Below, in pieces: positions 1 to 9,651 of a stretch of DNA of 64,000 bases. This DNA is from Phyllobacterium phragmitis (lineage in GTDB: Bacteria; Pseudomonadota; Alphaproteobacteria; Rhizobiales; Rhizobiaceae). The DNA lies in the NCBI RefSeq assembly GCF_002980495.1, contig NZ_PVBR01000013.1, positions 91,516 through 155,515 of the forward strand, in the 5' to 3' direction. The notes beneath the pieces are model-generated. The model did not search any database. It was not told the DNA's origin and worked only from the letters and a program-made list of their open reading frames with translations. How positions within the stretch are numbered: position 1 is the stretch's first letter; the number at the start of each line of letters is the position of its first letter. The position numbers and the translations under genes are program-made.

Positions 1-844
1 CGCCGAAGGTGTATTTCTGTCCCTCGTCGATCGAAATCGTGACGGTGTACTCGTTCGTCGCCTCATCGAGGACGGCATTCGAGGAAACCACGCGGAAATC
101 GGCATAGCCGCGATTATAGTAGAAGCGGCGCAAGGCCTCCTCATCCGCACGCAGCTTGTCTTCGTCATAGATGTCGCCGCGCGTCAGCCATGAAAGCGGA
201 TTGGTCCGCTTGGTGGAGATGACATCGCGCAGACGACGATCACCGAAGGCATTATTGCCGACGAAATCGATGGTGGCGATCTTGGTGCGACCGCCTTCAT
301 TGATCTCGAAGACCACGTTGACGCGGCCCTCACCGAGATCGATCGTCCGCGTGTTGACGATCGCATCACTGCGGCCGATGCGGCGATAAGCTTCCTGGAC
401 GGCCTGCTTGTCCGCCGCGAGCTTGGCCGGATCGAACGCCTCGCGCGGCTTTAGCTGCACGGCGCCGGCCAGGGCCGGATCCTTGATCTTCTTGTTGCCC
501 TGGAACAGGACCTGATTGACCACGGAATATTCGCTGACCTGAACGACAAGCGTGCTGCCGACCTGGTTGATCTGGACATCCGAGAACAGCCCCATGCCGA
601 AAAGGCGCTTCACCGCTTCGTCGATATCGCTACTCGAAAAGGATTTTCCGGGCTGAATGCCGACATTGTCGCGAATCGTCGACGCGTCGACGCGCTTGTT
701 GCCGCGAACATCGATGCGATTGACCACGGCGGCCTCGGCGGCGCTGACCGTAGCCAGGGAAACAGCAACCGTACCGGAGGCCGCAAGAGCCACTGACATG
801 GCGATCGCGGAGGCGGCGCCAAAGAATTTCGAACTTGCCGTCAT
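1..844 (-). CDS. bamA: BamA, outer membrane protein assembly factor (5' part, cut by window edge)
   Basis: BamA is the central Omp85 component of the BAM complex that folds beta-barrel proteins into the outer membrane. Translating the minus strand from the ATG at 844 gives about 281 residues with no stop before the left edge, so the gene is partial. A signal peptide covers roughly residues 1-38 (…SAAEAAVVNRIDVRGNKRV). Successive POTRA-type repeats follow, with typical motifs such as VLFQGNKKIKD, NEGGRTKIATIDFVGN and RFYYNRGYADFRV. The C-terminal barrel lies outside. It sits after rseP in the usual alphaproteobacterial cluster, with a 242-bp AT-richer gap (845-1086) that holds a small perfect hairpin at 980-995 and could carry its own promoter. 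Confidence 0.95.
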   Translation of the reverse strand, partial: MTASSKFFGAASAIAMSVALAASGTVAVSLATVSAAEAAVVNRIDVRGNKRVDASTIRDNVGIQPGKSFSSSDIDEAVKRLFGMGLFSDVQINQVGSTLVVQVSEYSVVNQVLFQGNKKIKDPALAGAVQLKPREAFDPAKLAADKQAVQEAYRRIGRSDAIVNTRTIDLGEGRVNVVFEINEGGRTKIATIDFVGNNAFGDRRLRDVISTKRTNPLSWLTRGDIYDEDKLRADEEALRRFYYNRGYADFRVVSSNAVLDEATNEYTVTISIDEGQKYTFG

Positions 845-1086
845 AGGCTTTCTGAACCTTCGTTTCTCGTTGTCCCCGGGGCGAGATCCCAGAAAAAGCA
901 CTTGTCAAAGCACCGTAATAGCTGGTTTTTTCATACAAGCAAGCACTACGGTTAAATTCTGTTTACTTCGCTTCGAACCGTGGCATCCATGCCACGCCAT
1001 TCACGCGTCATGGTAAACGCTTTTCCCGATTTTGCTGAAATCGCCCCTCTTTTTTACCTTTGATTAGCACCTGTTCACCCCACGAC

Positions 1087-2226
1087 TCAGCAGGCGAAAA
1101 TGTCGTTGAAGAGCACAAATGCCATAAACCCCATTACCGTTATGAAGCCTACACGAAAGAAAATTTCCTGTATCGCAACCGGTACCGGCCGACGCAGGAC
1201 CGCCTCAGCGGCATAGAAGACCAGATGCCCGCCATCAAGAGGCGGAAGCGGAAAAAGATTCAATAGTCCAATGCCGATCGACAGCATGGCGGTCAACTGG
1301 ACCAGCCATGAGAACCCCCGGCTCGCCGCCTGCCCGGCCATATTGGCGATCTTGACGGGCCCGCCCAGCTGACATTTGTCCTCGCGTCCGGCAAAGAATC
1401 TGCCGAAGAATTCACCGGTTCGACTGACGATATAGCCGGTTTCCAGCACCGCCTGCCGCACCGATTCGACCGGGCCGTATTCGACGGACCTGAATTTGCC
1501 GAGAGCTTCGTTGTTGACGACGCCGATGACACCGATCTTGATCTTGTTGCCCAACGGGTCCGACTGTTCGATCAGTTCGGGCGTGGCGGTCAGCGCCACT
1601 TCCTGCCCCTTGCGCTCCACGGTAAAGCGGATCGGATCGCCGGCCCGCCCCGATACGTAGCGTTGCACATCGGCAAAGGTCGTCACCTTTTCCCCATCGA
1701 CCGTCAGGAAACGATCGCCAGGCTCGAAACCGGCTACCGCAGCAGGGCTGCCGGGGCGCAGTTCCGCCACCATCGGATCGGCAATGACGCGGCCATAAAG
1801 GGCGAAGAAGACGCTGAGGATAGCGATCGTCAGGAGAATATTGAAGGCCGGGCCGGCAAAGACCGTGGCGGCGCGCTTCCAGACCGGCTGAAGGTGGAAG
1901 GCGACAGCCTTCTCGGCATCGCTCAGCCCCTCTTCCGCCCCCTCCGACGGGGCGCTCGCAACACCTTCGTCGCCGACGAACTTGACGTAACCGCCCAGCG
2001 GAATGGCCGAGAGTTTCCAGCGCGTGCCGTGACTGTCGGTAAAGCCGATCAGTTCGGGGCCGAAACCCACGGAAAACGCCTTGACGCCTATGCCGCACCA
2101 CCGGCCGATGAGATAGTGACCCATCTCATGGACGAAAACGACGACTGTCAGCACGAAGAGGAACGGTACGAGCGTTCCAACAAGCAGGCTGTCGCTGCCG
2201 AAAAGATATGAGACAAAGTCTCCCAA
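1087..2226 (-). CDS. rseP: RseP site-2 zinc metalloprotease
   Basis: Intramembrane protease of the M50 family that cleaves anti-sigma factors and signal-peptide remnants within the inner membrane. The protein has 379 residues. The zinc-binding HEMGH is at 33-37 in the first membrane segment, and the second ligand motif LDG is at 330-332 (NLFPLPPLDGGH). Between them lies one PDZ-like region (around 130-215), fewer than the two PDZ domains of the E. coli enzyme, as is common in alphaproteobacteria. It lies between cdsA and bamA on the same strand, the conserved envelope-biogenesis order. Confidence 0.96.
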   Translation of the reverse strand: MGDFVSYLFGSDSLLVGTLVPFLFVLTVVVFVHEMGHYLIGRWCGIGVKAFSVGFGPELIGFTDSHGTRWKLSAIPLGGYVKFVGDEGVASAPSEGAEEGLSDAEKAVAFHLQPVWKRAATVFAGPAFNILLTIAILSVFFALYGRVIADPMVAELRPGSPAAVAGFEPGDRFLTVDGEKVTTFADVQRYVSGRAGDPIRFTVERKGQEVALTATPELIEQSDPLGNKIKIGVIGVVNNEALGKFRSVEYGPVESVRQAVLETGYIVSRTGEFFGRFFAGREDKCQLGGPVKIANMAGQAASRGFSWLVQLTAMLSIGIGLLNLFPLPPLDGGHLVFYAAEAVLRRPVPVAIQEIFFRVGFITVMGFMAFVLFNDIFAC

Positions 2227-2280
2227 TGTCCACTCCTGGCGAGGCTCCGTGCATCATGCACGGCAGCCATGATAACCCAT

Positions 2281-3093
2281 TTACATACCGAAGAAGATAG
2301 CGGAAGGCACATCCGGTTCGGCGAAGATCGCGCCAATCACGTACAGCAGCACGGCGGCCGCGACAAGCCCATCGACGCGATCCATGATGCCGCCGTGCCC
2401 CGGCAGAAGCCTGCCTGAATCCTTGGCGCCGAAAATCCGTTTGACCCATGATTCGCCGAGGTCGCCCACCTGGGAGATCACGGAAAGCAGCAGGGCAAGG
2501 ACAGGCACCACGTAATTTCCCGGAGGCGTGGCAAGCGATGCGACCAGAACGCCTGCCGCGATTGCCGCCGCTGCACCGCCGATCGCTCCCGACCATGTCT
2601 TGTTGGGCGAAAAGCGCGGCGCGAGCTTTGGTCCGCCCATCGCACGGCCATTGAAATAGGCGGCGATATCCGTCGCCCATACCACGGCGAAGAGAAACAC
2701 GATCGCCGTAAAGCCGAAAGGCTCGTCGCCTCTCAGCAACGAGAGCGAAATCATCGGCAGCCCGGCATAAAGCAGCCCAGCGACCGGCCAACCCTTGCAT
2801 GTCTTCCAGGTAAGAGGCGCCAGGAAAGCGGCACCGAAGGCAAGCGCGCCGATCGTCAGCGAGGCGCTTCCGTCCCATAGGAGAAGCACGGATACGAACC
2901 CGAGCCATAGCCAACCGAAGGCGCGCGAAAACGATGTCTGTCGCGGCGCCGTAAGTGTCGTCCATTCGTGGAAAACCGCGACGCCGATGACGATGGCGAG
3001 CAGCGTGAAACTCACCCCGCCGATCCAGGTCAGCAGGAGTACGGCGGCGCCCAGAACGATCGCGGTTACAATGCGGGTCTGGAGATTGGACAT
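2281..3093 (-). CDS. cdsA: CdsA, phosphatidate cytidylyltransferase
   Basis: Makes CDP-diacylglycerol from CTP and phosphatidate, the branch point of phospholipid synthesis, in the inner membrane. The 270-residue product has many hydrophobic segments and the family signature near the C-terminus (SQVGDLGESWVKR…GGIMDRVDG). I start it at the ATG at 3093 (MSNLQTR), which has a GGAAAGG ribosome-binding site. A longer reading from 3162 would overlap the uppS end and adds a tail without membrane character. It is 25 bp downstream of uppS and is followed by rseP. Confidence 0.95.
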   Translation of the reverse strand: MSNLQTRIVTAIVLGAAVLLLTWIGGVSFTLLAIVIGVAVFHEWTTLTAPRQTSFSRAFGWLWLGFVSVLLLWDGSASLTIGALAFGAAFLAPLTWKTCKGWPVAGLLYAGLPMISLSLLRGDEPFGFTAIVFLFAVVWATDIAAYFNGRAMGGPKLAPRFSPNKTWSGAIGGAAAAIAAGVLVASLATPPGNYVVPVLALLLSVISQVGDLGESWVKRIFGAKDSGRLLPGHGGIMDRVDGLVAAAVLLYVIGAIFAEPDVPSAIFFGM

Positions 3094-3118
3094 ACGGACC
3101 TTTCCCGATGTGAAAGGC

Positions 3119-3856
3119 TCACAGCGCGATATCCTGGGCGTGGACCTGCGATTCGACGCCACCGAAGCGGCGATCGCGCATTTGGAATTTTTCTATCGCA
3201 TCGACAAGATCGGCCGGTTTGAAGTCCGGCCAGAAACACGGCACGAACAGAAATTCCGAATAGGCGGCCTGCCAGAGCAGAAAATTGGAAAGACGCATCT
3301 CGCCGCTCGTGCGGATGATCAGATCGGGATCGGGAATATCCGCCGTGTCGAGCTGCGCTGCAATCGTTTCAGCGGTGATTGCCGATGGATCGAGCTTGCC
3401 GGCGGCAATCTCCTGGCCCAGCACGCGCATCGCCCGCGCGATCTCGTCGCGGGCGCCATAATTGAAGGCGATGACCAGATTGAGACCCGTATTGCCGGCC
3501 GTCAGGGATTCGGCTTCCGCCAGGAGGCTGCGAATGTCCTTGGCGAGCCCTTCGCGCTCGCCGATGATCCGCACGCGCACATTCTTGCGGTGCAATTCGG
3601 CCAGATCGCGGCGGATGAAGAGCTTCAGCAGGCCCATCAGATCGCTGACCTCGCTGCGCGGACGCGACCAGTTCTCGGAAGAAAACGCAAAAAGCGTCAG
3701 CCAGCCGATTTCCAGCTCGCCTGCCTTATGAACGATTTCGCGCAAGGTCTCCATGCCCGCCTTGTGTCCGGCAGTGCGTGGCAGCCCCCTCGCCTTCGCC
3801 CAACGGCCATTGCCATCCATGATGATGGCGATGTGGCGCGGATTGGATATGGGCAT
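3119..3856 (-). CDS. uppS: UppS, isoprenyl transferase (undecaprenyl diphosphate synthase)
   Basis: Cytosolic cis-prenyltransferase that builds the C55 lipid carrier for peptidoglycan and surface polysaccharide. The protein has 245 residues. The catalytic Asp lies in MDGNGRW (D14), followed by the HKAG substrate motif, and the C-terminal half carries [15 protein letters not shown] and the downstream acidic stretch typical of the family. Length matches the family. It lies between frr and cdsA and is probably cotranscribed with them. Confidence 0.96.
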   Translation of the reverse strand: MPISNPRHIAIIMDGNGRWAKARGLPRTAGHKAGMETLREIVHKAGELEIGWLTLFAFSSENWSRPRSEVSDLMGLLKLFIRRDLAELHRKNVRVRIIGEREGLAKDIRSLLAEAESLTAGNTGLNLVIAFNYGARDEIARAMRVLGQEIAAGKLDPSAITAETIAAQLDTADIPDPDLIIRTSGEMRLSNFLLWQAAYSEFLFVPCFWPDFKPADLVDAIEKFQMRDRRFGGVESQVHAQDIAL

Positions 3857-3901
3857 TGCTCCCCCGTTAGGCCGTATGGACAGAAAGTCGGAAATCCAGG
3901 C

Positions 3902-4462
3902 CTAGACCTGCATGATCTCCGCTTCCTTGACCGTTAGCATCTTGTCCAGTTCCGAAATGGTCTCGTCGGTCAGCTTTTGCACCTTGTCGGAGAGGACCCG
4001 GCCGTCATCCTGACTGATAACGCTGTCCTTCTCCAGCTTTTTTAGCTGATCCATGCCGTCGCGGCGCACATGGCGCGCTGCGATGCGGGCCTGCTCCGCA
4101 TATTGATGCGCGATCTTGACCAGTTCCTTGCGGCGCTGCTCGTTCAATTCCGGCAGTGGAATGCGCAATGTGGTGCCGTCGGAGATCGGATTGAGGCCGA
4201 GGCCGGAATCGCGGATCGCCCGCTCCACTGCACCGACCATCGATTTGTCCCATACAGAGACGGAAAGCATGCGCGGTTCCGGGACCGAGATATTGGCGAC
4301 CTGATTGATCGGCATTTCCGAACCGTAGGCCTCGATGGTGATCGGCTCCAGCAGGCTTGCCGATGCGCGGCCCGTCCGCAGGCCGCCAAGATCATGCTTG
4401 AAAGCCTGGATGGCGCCTTCCATGCGGCGCTTTATGTCGTTGAGGTCCAGAGCGTCACTCAT
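3902..4462 (-). CDS. frr: Ribosome recycling factor
   Basis: RRF splits post-termination ribosomes together with EF-G. The 186-residue protein has standard length and the usual three-helix bundle sequence (LRTGRAS near the N-terminus, VSVWDKSM in the middle, [26 protein letters not shown] toward the C-terminus in shorter form). It sits 12 bp downstream of pyrH and upstream of uppS on the same strand, the classic order. Confidence 0.96.
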   Translation of the reverse strand: MSDALDLNDIKRRMEGAIQAFKHDLGGLRTGRASASLLEPITIEAYGSEMPINQVANISVPEPRMLSVSVWDKSMVGAVERAIRDSGLGLNPISDGTTLRIPLPELNEQRRKELVKIAHQYAEQARIAARHVRRDGMDQLKKLEKDSVISQDDGRVLSDKVQKLTDETISELDKMLTVKEAEIMQV

Positions 4463-4474
4463 GCTTTTTCTCCT

Positions 4475-5206
4475 TCAGTCCGCCCGCCCGTCGGAAACGG
4501 TTGTACAGCGTCCCTTGCCTTGCAAAATATCGGCGAAACCGCCTTCTTCGTGGATGGAATAGACAATTATCGGAATGTTGTTCTCCCGCGCAAGGGCAAC
4601 CGCAGTGGTATCCATCACGGCGAGCCCCTGATCAAGAACTTCCTTATGTGTCAGCCGTTCATAGCGTTCCGCATCGGCATGTATCTTCGGATCGGCGGAA
4701 TAGATGCCATCCACCTGCGTTCCCTTGAAAAGCGCGTCCGCGCCGACTTCGGCGGCTCGTAGCGCCGCAGCGGAATCGGTGGTGAAGAAGGGATTTCCTG
4801 TTCCGCCGGCGAAGATGACCACCTTGCCCTGATCCATATAGCCCGTTGCCTGGCGCTGCGAAAAGCTCTCGCATATTTCCGGCATGGCGATGGCTGACAG
4901 CACGACCGTGTCGACGCCCATCTTGACGAGCGACGTGCGCAGCGCCAGGGAGTTGATGACGGTGGCGAGCATGCCCATGTGATCGCCGGTAACGCGGTCG
5001 CCACCCTTGGAGGCAACGGCAACGCCGCGAAAGATATTGCCGCCGCCGATCACCACCCCAACCTCGACACCGAGCGACCTCGCCTCGGCAATATCGGCTG
5101 CTATGCGATCGGCCACGGAAACATCGATCCCGAAACCCTGATTCCCCATCAGCGCCTCGCCTGAGGCTTTCAATAGAACACGTTTGTAGATGGGCGCACC
5201 AGCCAT
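4475..5206 (-). CDS. pyrH: UMP kinase PyrH
   Basis: Phosphorylates UMP to UDP in pyrimidine nucleotide synthesis; a hexameric amino-acid-kinase-fold enzyme. I start it at the ATG at 5206 (MAGAPIYKRVLLKASGEALMG), preceded by GAGGGGATCTC; a longer in-frame ATG at 5284 has no conserved protein sequence. The product has 243 residues with the GGGNIFRG nucleotide motif and FAGGTGNPFFTTD. It follows tsf and precedes frr. Confidence 0.96.
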   Translation of the reverse strand: MAGAPIYKRVLLKASGEALMGNQGFGIDVSVADRIAADIAEARSLGVEVGVVIGGGNIFRGVAVASKGGDRVTGDHMGMLATVINSLALRTSLVKMGVDTVVLSAIAMPEICESFSQRQATGYMDQGKVVIFAGGTGNPFFTTDSAAALRAAEVGADALFKGTQVDGIYSADPKIHADAERYERLTHKEVLDQGLAVMDTTAVALARENNIPIIVYSIHEEGGFADILQGKGRCTTVSDGRAD

Positions 5207-5328
5207 GAGATCCCCTCGTTCGCGTGATTGGCCGAAATTAGCCCCGATTGGTAATGATTCCGATTTCGGATACACGAAGGGCACCGCGATGTCACGCGAT
5301 GCCCTTCAAATCGATAGCCTTTCAGGCC

Positions 5329-6252
5329 TTACTTCTTGACGGCAGCGGCCACTTCCGCCGCAAAGTCGCTCTCTTCCTTTTCGATGCCTTCGCCAAGAGC
5401 GAAGCGGACGAAGCCCGTGATCTTGGCCGGAGCGCCGATCGTCTTTTCCGCTTCCTTCAGCGCTGCCTCGACCGTCAGATCCGGATTGATGACAAAGGCC
5501 TGCGAGAGAAGAACGACTTCCTCGAAGAACTTGCGCATGCGGCCTTCCACCATCTTTTCGATGATATTCTCCGGCTTGCCCGACTGACGCGCCTGATCGG
5601 CGAAGATCGCCTTTTCGCGTTCGACGGCAACAGGATCGACTTCAGCCGACGTCAGGGCGAGCGGATTGGTCGCCGCGACATGCATCGCGACCTGCCGGCC
5701 GAAGGCCTGCGCAGCATCGGCATTGCCCGTCGTCTCGATGGCGACGAGCACTCCCATCTTGCCGAGACCATCGGAAACGCCATTGTGCACATAGGTGGCA
5801 ACCACACCATCCCCAACGCTCAGGGCTGCCGAGCGGCGGAAACTGAGGTTTTCACCGATCGTGGCGATGGCATCCTTGATCGTTTCCGTCACGGACTTGG
5901 ACGAGCCGGGATAGGTTGCGGCGGCAACGGCTTCGGTGGAGCCATCGGTTCCGAGTGCCGCCGTGGCGACATTGCGGACGATCGCCTGGAAGGCATCGTT
6001 GCGGGCAACGAAATCGGTCTCCGAATTGACCTCGACGACCGCGGCTTTATTGCCGGCCGAAGCAACGCCGATCAGGCCCTCGGCCGCCGTGCGTCCGGCC
6101 TTCTTGTCGGCCTTGGAAACCCCCTTCTTACGCAGCCAATCGACGGCGGCTTCCATGTCGCCATTGGTTTCGGCCAGCGCGGCCTTGCAGTCCATCATGC
6201 CTGCGCCGGTGAGCTCGCGAAGTTCTTTTACCTGGGATGCTGAAATGCTCAT
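5329..6252 (-). CDS. tsf: Elongation factor Ts
   Basis: Nucleotide exchange factor for EF-Tu. The start is the ATG at 6252 ([23 protein letters not shown]), which matches the conserved N-terminus; the longer frame to 6342 runs into the rpsB-tsf spacer. The product has 307 residues, with the UBA-like N-domain and the conserved SETDFVAR motif. It follows rpsB after a 114-bp spacer containing hairpins and precedes pyrH. Confidence 0.96.
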   Translation of the reverse strand: MSISASQVKELRELTGAGMMDCKAALAETNGDMEAAVDWLRKKGVSKADKKAGRTAAEGLIGVASAGNKAAVVEVNSETDFVARNDAFQAIVRNVATAALGTDGSTEAVAAATYPGSSKSVTETIKDAIATIGENLSFRRSAALSVGDGVVATYVHNGVSDGLGKMGVLVAIETTGNADAAQAFGRQVAMHVAATNPLALTSAEVDPVAVEREKAIFADQARQSGKPENIIEKMVEGRMRKFFEEVVLLSQAFVINPDLTVEAALKEAEKTIGAPAKITGFVRFALGEGIEKEESDFAAEVAAAVKK

Positions 6253-6339
6253 TGTCGCCTCTCGTGAAAGCGAGGGCACACCGTTGCCGGCATGCCCACT
6301 TTGCCGATGCGTCATGCACCGGATCGAATTGAAATTATC

Positions 6340-6369
6340 CACCCGTCACAACGGGTGTATGAACCCTCA
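6340..6369 (-). terminator. Paired hairpins in the rpsB-tsf spacer (possible attenuator)
   Basis: Two short inverted repeats lie at the rpsB 3' end. One is a 7-bp stem at 6340-6346/6351-6357 with a CACA loop. The other overlaps the rpsB stop region (GAACCCTC/GAGGGTTC, around 6361-6380). No strong T-run follows on the minus strand, so this may reduce readthrough into tsf or stabilise rpsB mRNA rather than terminate fully. Confidence 0.35.
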
Positions 6370-7167
6370 CGCGGAGGGTTCAGTCCCTTCGGCAGGGGCA
6401 GCGGGGGCGGCAGGGGTTTCGAGCGCCGGCTCGACAGGCACTTCCGCCTGGGCGCCGATATCCATGCCGAGAGCGCCCTGCTGACGAGCGATGCCGTCGA
6501 GAGCAGCCTTGGCGATGAGGTCGCAATAAAGCGAAATCGCACGCGCCGCATCATCATTGCCCGGGATCGGATAGTCGATCTGATCGGGATCGCAATTGGA
6601 ATCGATGATGGCCACGACCGGAATACCAAGACGCTTGGCTTCCTGAATGGCAATCGATTCCTTGTTGGTGTCGATGATAAACATCAGATCGGGAACAGAC
6701 CCCATATCCCGGATGCCGCCAAGCGCGCGGTTGAGCTTGTCGCGCTCGCGATCGAGGTTCAGGCGCTCCTTCTTGGTGAAGCCCTGGGCTTCGCCGGAGA
6801 GCAGTTCATCGAGCTTGCGCAAACGCTGGATCGAATTGGAAATGGTCTTCCAGTTCGTCAGCATACCGCCGAGCCAGCGGGCGTTCACATAATACTGGGC
6901 CGAGCGGCCGGCGGCGTCGGCGATGATCTCCGAAGCCTGGCGCTTGGTGCCGACGAACAGGACGCGGCCGCCACGGGCCACGGTGTCGGAAACGACCTTC
7001 AGCGCGTTGTGCAGCAGCGGAACGGTCTGAGCCAGATCCATGATGTGGATATTGTTGCGGGAGCCATAGATATAAGGCGCCATCTTCGGGTTCCAGCGAT
7101 GCGTCTGGTGTCCGAAGTGAATGCCAGCTTCAAGAAGCTGGCGCATGCTGAAATCAGGCAATGCCAT
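6367..7167 (-). CDS. rpsB: 30S ribosomal protein S2
   Basis: Component of the small ribosomal subunit. The start is the ATG at 7167 ([21 protein letters not shown]), which matches the family N-terminus; the longer frame to 7311 translates leader sequence. The product has 266 residues, including the conserved [15 protein letters not shown] in part and an Ala/Pro-rich acidic C-terminal tail (about 25 residues) common in alphaproteobacteria. It heads the rpsB-tsf-pyrH-frr cluster. The 221-bp leader up to eipB has inverted repeats and may carry promoter and autoregulatory structure. Confidence 0.97.
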   Translation of the reverse strand: MALPDFSMRQLLEAGIHFGHQTHRWNPKMAPYIYGSRNNIHIMDLAQTVPLLHNALKVVSDTVARGGRVLFVGTKRQASEIIADAAGRSAQYYVNARWLGGMLTNWKTISNSIQRLRKLDELLSGEAQGFTKKERLNLDRERDKLNRALGGIRDMGSVPDLMFIIDTNKESIAIQEAKRLGIPVVAIIDSNCDPDQIDYPIPGNDDAARAISLYCDLIAKAALDGIARQQGALGMDIGAQAEVPVEPALETPAAPAAPAEGTEPSA

Positions 7168-7333
7168 GCTGTATTTTCCTTTTCCGGTTGAACCTCCACG
7201 GGAAGAGGCGGTTGCCCGCCACCGGAGGTCATACCGGATTTCTCCCGGTATCAACCCATAACCCGTGTGTGGAATGTTGCGGCTGTTAAACGATAAGCCG
7301 CCGGATTGCAAGCCCCATCACTCAAGCCCGTCA

Positions 7334-7376
7334 CCCAGGCCGGATTGCAACGCCTCTGCGTGCGCCACGGCCTGGG
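7334..7376 (-). terminator. Possible hairpin downstream of eipB
   Basis: An 8-bp inverted repeat (CCCAGGCC at 7334-7341 with GGCCTGGG at 7369-7376) closes a 27-nt loop just after the eipB stop. No T-run is present, so a terminator role is uncertain; it could also be part of the rpsB leader. Confidence 0.3.
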
Positions 7377-7388
7377 GATGAGATGGTG

Positions 7389-8231
7389 TCACTTCTTGCA
7401 GTCGGCCTGCCTCTTGGATTGATCGAACACTTGCAAATTGACGAGCTTTCCCTTCATCGAGAAGTCGCCATAGTCCATCGTCAGGTCACGAGTGATGCCG
7501 TTGCGGTAGAGCTTGAAATTGATGCGATAGACCGGGAGGCCATCCTGATTTTCCTTGTCGTCGAAATAGGCGATGCTCACCGGCCATGTCCTCTGGGAAG
7601 CGAGCTTGCCCATGGCCTTTGTTTCCTCGTCGGAAGCAGAGGTCTCCTCCTTGCCGACGACGACTGTCGTGGCCATGATGCGATCGGCGTCTTCCGAACC
7701 GTCGAACAGCGATGTCTGATAGAACACCTGGCCTGCCTCGGCCTTGGAAATCAGCTCTTCCATATGGCGGGTGGGAAACTGCGAGCGGGCAAGGTCGAGC
7801 TTGTTGGCTTCCGGCTTGGTGATCGTGACCTGGGTTTCCTTCGGCGTCAGCTTGGCGTCGCCACGAACCTCCTTGGCCAGCTCCTTGTCGACAAAGGTCT
7901 TGTTGACGAAGCGGAACAGATTACCGTCGCCCGACTCGAACGTCGTCGTCTGCTGATCGGTGATACGCTGCGGCGCTTCATCCATATCTATGCGCGTCAC
8001 AAAACGGAAATTGGTGGTGTAGCCATCGCAGACCGAGCCATTGAACTCATAGACCATGCGGCCGGTCAGGCCGCTGATGCCGGATTTCTCGTCCGCATTG
8101 TCGAGTTGGAGATCATAGACGGCGCGATGGGGAACGAGCGCAAGCGTGCCGGCGGCAAATGCCGGAGAAGAAACAAATGCAAAACCGGCAAGACCGGCGC
8201 CGGCAGCCAAAACACTCATCGAACGCATCAA
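7389..8231 (-). CDS. eipB: EipB family periplasmic cell-envelope integrity protein (DUF1849)
   Basis: The family is known from Brucella abortus, where EipB is a periplasmic beta-spiral protein needed for envelope integrity. The 280-residue product has a signal peptide (about residues 1-27, cleavage after SSPAFAA). The DUF1849 body begins at LVPHRAVYDLQL. Cys68 and Cys278 are the only cysteines and match the conserved disulfide pair. It lies directly upstream of rpsB on the same strand, 222 bp from the rpsB start, and is divergent from the RidA gene. Confidence 0.9.
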   Translation of the reverse strand: MMRSMSVLAAGAGLAGFAFVSSPAFAAGTLALVPHRAVYDLQLDNADEKSGISGLTGRMVYEFNGSVCDGYTTNFRFVTRIDMDEAPQRITDQQTTTFESGDGNLFRFVNKTFVDKELAKEVRGDAKLTPKETQVTITKPEANKLDLARSQFPTRHMEELISKAEAGQVFYQTSLFDGSEDADRIMATTVVVGKEETSASDEETKAMGKLASQRTWPVSIAYFDDKENQDGLPVYRINFKLYRNGITRDLTMDYGDFSMKGKLVNLQVFDQSKRQADCKK

Positions 8232-8352
8232 GGATTCTCCGTTTGGTTATCGCTCCATCATAAAAAAACTCATGGCGGAAGCGAGGCAAAAATCGCAACC
8301 TTCATTAAACTTTTATCGATTCTGTGACACATTCCGCCAGGGAGCATTCATC

Positions 8353-8817
8353 ATGAGCAACACCATCGACGCACGCCTTGCCGATCTCGGCATCGTCATC
8401 CCCGAAGCAGCAGCGCCGGCGGCCAATTATGTGCCCTATGCGCAGAGCGGCACGCTCCTCTTCACCTCCGGGCAACTGCCGCTCTCCGGCGGCAAATTGG
8501 TCCATGCGGGCCTTCTCGGAGACGCACTGACGGTTGCCCAGGGACAGGAAGCCGCTCGCGCCGCCGCGATCAATGTCCTTGCCCAGGCCAAGGCAGCCCT
8601 CGGCGATCTCAACCGGATCAGTCGCATCGTCAAAATTACCGTCTTTGTCGCCTCGACGCCCGATTTTACCGAACAGCATCTCGTCGCCAATGGCGGCTCC
8701 GATCTGTTCGTCGCCGTTCTGGGCGATGCCGGACGGCATGCGCGCTCGGCTGTGGGCACCGCCGCCCTGCCCTTCAACGCGCCGGTCGAGATCGAAGCCA
8801 TCATCGAGGTCACGTGA
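8353..8817 (+). CDS. RidA (YjgF/YER057c/UK114) family protein
   Basis: Rid proteins hydrolyse reactive enamine/imine intermediates from PLP enzymes; members outside the RidA subgroup often have unknown substrates. The 154-residue product is longer than RidA (about 130) and carries the family pattern FTSGQLP, NVLAQAKAALGDL and VGTAALPFNAPVEIEAI. The start is the ATG at 8353 after GGGAGC; upstream in-frame codons read into the eipB promoter. It overlaps or abuts the following GDPD gene. Confidence 0.9.
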   Translation: MSNTIDARLADLGIVIPEAAAPAANYVPYAQSGTLLFTSGQLPLSGGKLVHAGLLGDALTVAQGQEAARAAAINVLAQAKAALGDLNRISRIVKITVFVASTPDFTEQHLVANGGSDLFVAVLGDAGRHARSAVGTAALPFNAPVEIEAIIEVT

Positions 8818-8819
8818 TC

Positions 8820-9545
8820 ATGGCGCAACTCGACTGGCTGACCAAACGCCCCATCGCCCATCGCGGCCTGCACGATCTCAACGACAAGCGCTGGGAGAAT
8901 ACGCTATCGGCATTCGATGCCGCCGCCAAGGCAGGCTTTGCCATTGAATGCGACGTGCATCTTTCAGCGGATGGTGTTGCGATCGTTTTTCATGACGAGG
9001 ATCTGAAACGGTTGACCGGCAAGGACGGCCATATCCATCAACTGACCGCCGCGCAGGCCACGGCCCTCCATGTCGGCGGTACGGAAGATCGCGTGCCGAC
9101 GCTGCGTGAGGCTCTGACGCTGATCGGCGGCCGTGTTCCCGTCATCATCGAACTCAAGGGCATTGCCGGACGTGACGATGGCCTGGTCGCGGCCGTGGCG
9201 AGCGATCTCAATGGTTATGAAGGCCATGCCGCCATCATGTCTTTCGATCATCATCTCGTGCGGCGCTTCCCCGCCGATGCGCCCGGCATTCCCGGCGGAC
9301 TGACCGCGGAAGGGATAAAAACCAGCGATATCGAAGCGCATTTTTCCATGCTGGCGCATCAACTTGCCTTCGTTTCCTATAATGTTCATCACCTGCCCAA
9401 CCCGTTCGTCGGTTTCGTGCGCGAAAAGCTGAAATTACCGGTCATCACCTGGACCGTCAGGGACGAGGCAGCCAGGGTCCAGAGCGATCTCTTCGCCGAC
9501 CAGATCACCTTCGAAGGCTTCAGACCGGATTCGATGCTGGCTTGA
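8820..9545 (+). CDS. Glycerophosphodiester phosphodiesterase family protein
   Basis: GDPD enzymes split glycerophosphodiesters into glycerol-3-phosphate and an alcohol. The sequence shows the catalytic pattern of a TIM-barrel GDPD: AHRG, a following ENTLSAF with the metal-binding Glu, ECDVHLSADG and FHDEDLKRLTG. I use the ATG at 8820 (MAQLDWL, 241 residues); a GTG at 8814 that overlaps the ridA stop is an alternative. No signal peptide is seen, so it is probably cytoplasmic. Confidence 0.92.
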   Translation: MAQLDWLTKRPIAHRGLHDLNDKRWENTLSAFDAAAKAGFAIECDVHLSADGVAIVFHDEDLKRLTGKDGHIHQLTAAQATALHVGGTEDRVPTLREALTLIGGRVPVIIELKGIAGRDDGLVAAVASDLNGYEGHAAIMSFDHHLVRRFPADAPGIPGGLTAEGIKTSDIEAHFSMLAHQLAFVSYNVHHLPNPFVGFVREKLKLPVITWTVRDEAARVQSDLFADQITFEGFRPDSMLA

Positions 9546-9560
9546 CGATTCTGGCAATTC

Positions 9561-9584
9561 GAAGCCCTTGCATCGGGCTTTGTC
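9561..9584 (+). terminator. Likely Rho-independent terminator after the GDPD gene
   Basis: A 6-bp stem (AAGCCC 9562-9567 with GGGCTT 9575-9580) around a 7-nt loop is followed by a short T-containing stretch (TTTGTCCTT), 16 bp after the gene. Confidence 0.45.
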
Positions 9585-9651
9585 CTTGCCATAGGCTGGT
9601 CCTCTCACGATATGATCGGTTGATGCGATACCGGACAGCAAGGACAGGCGC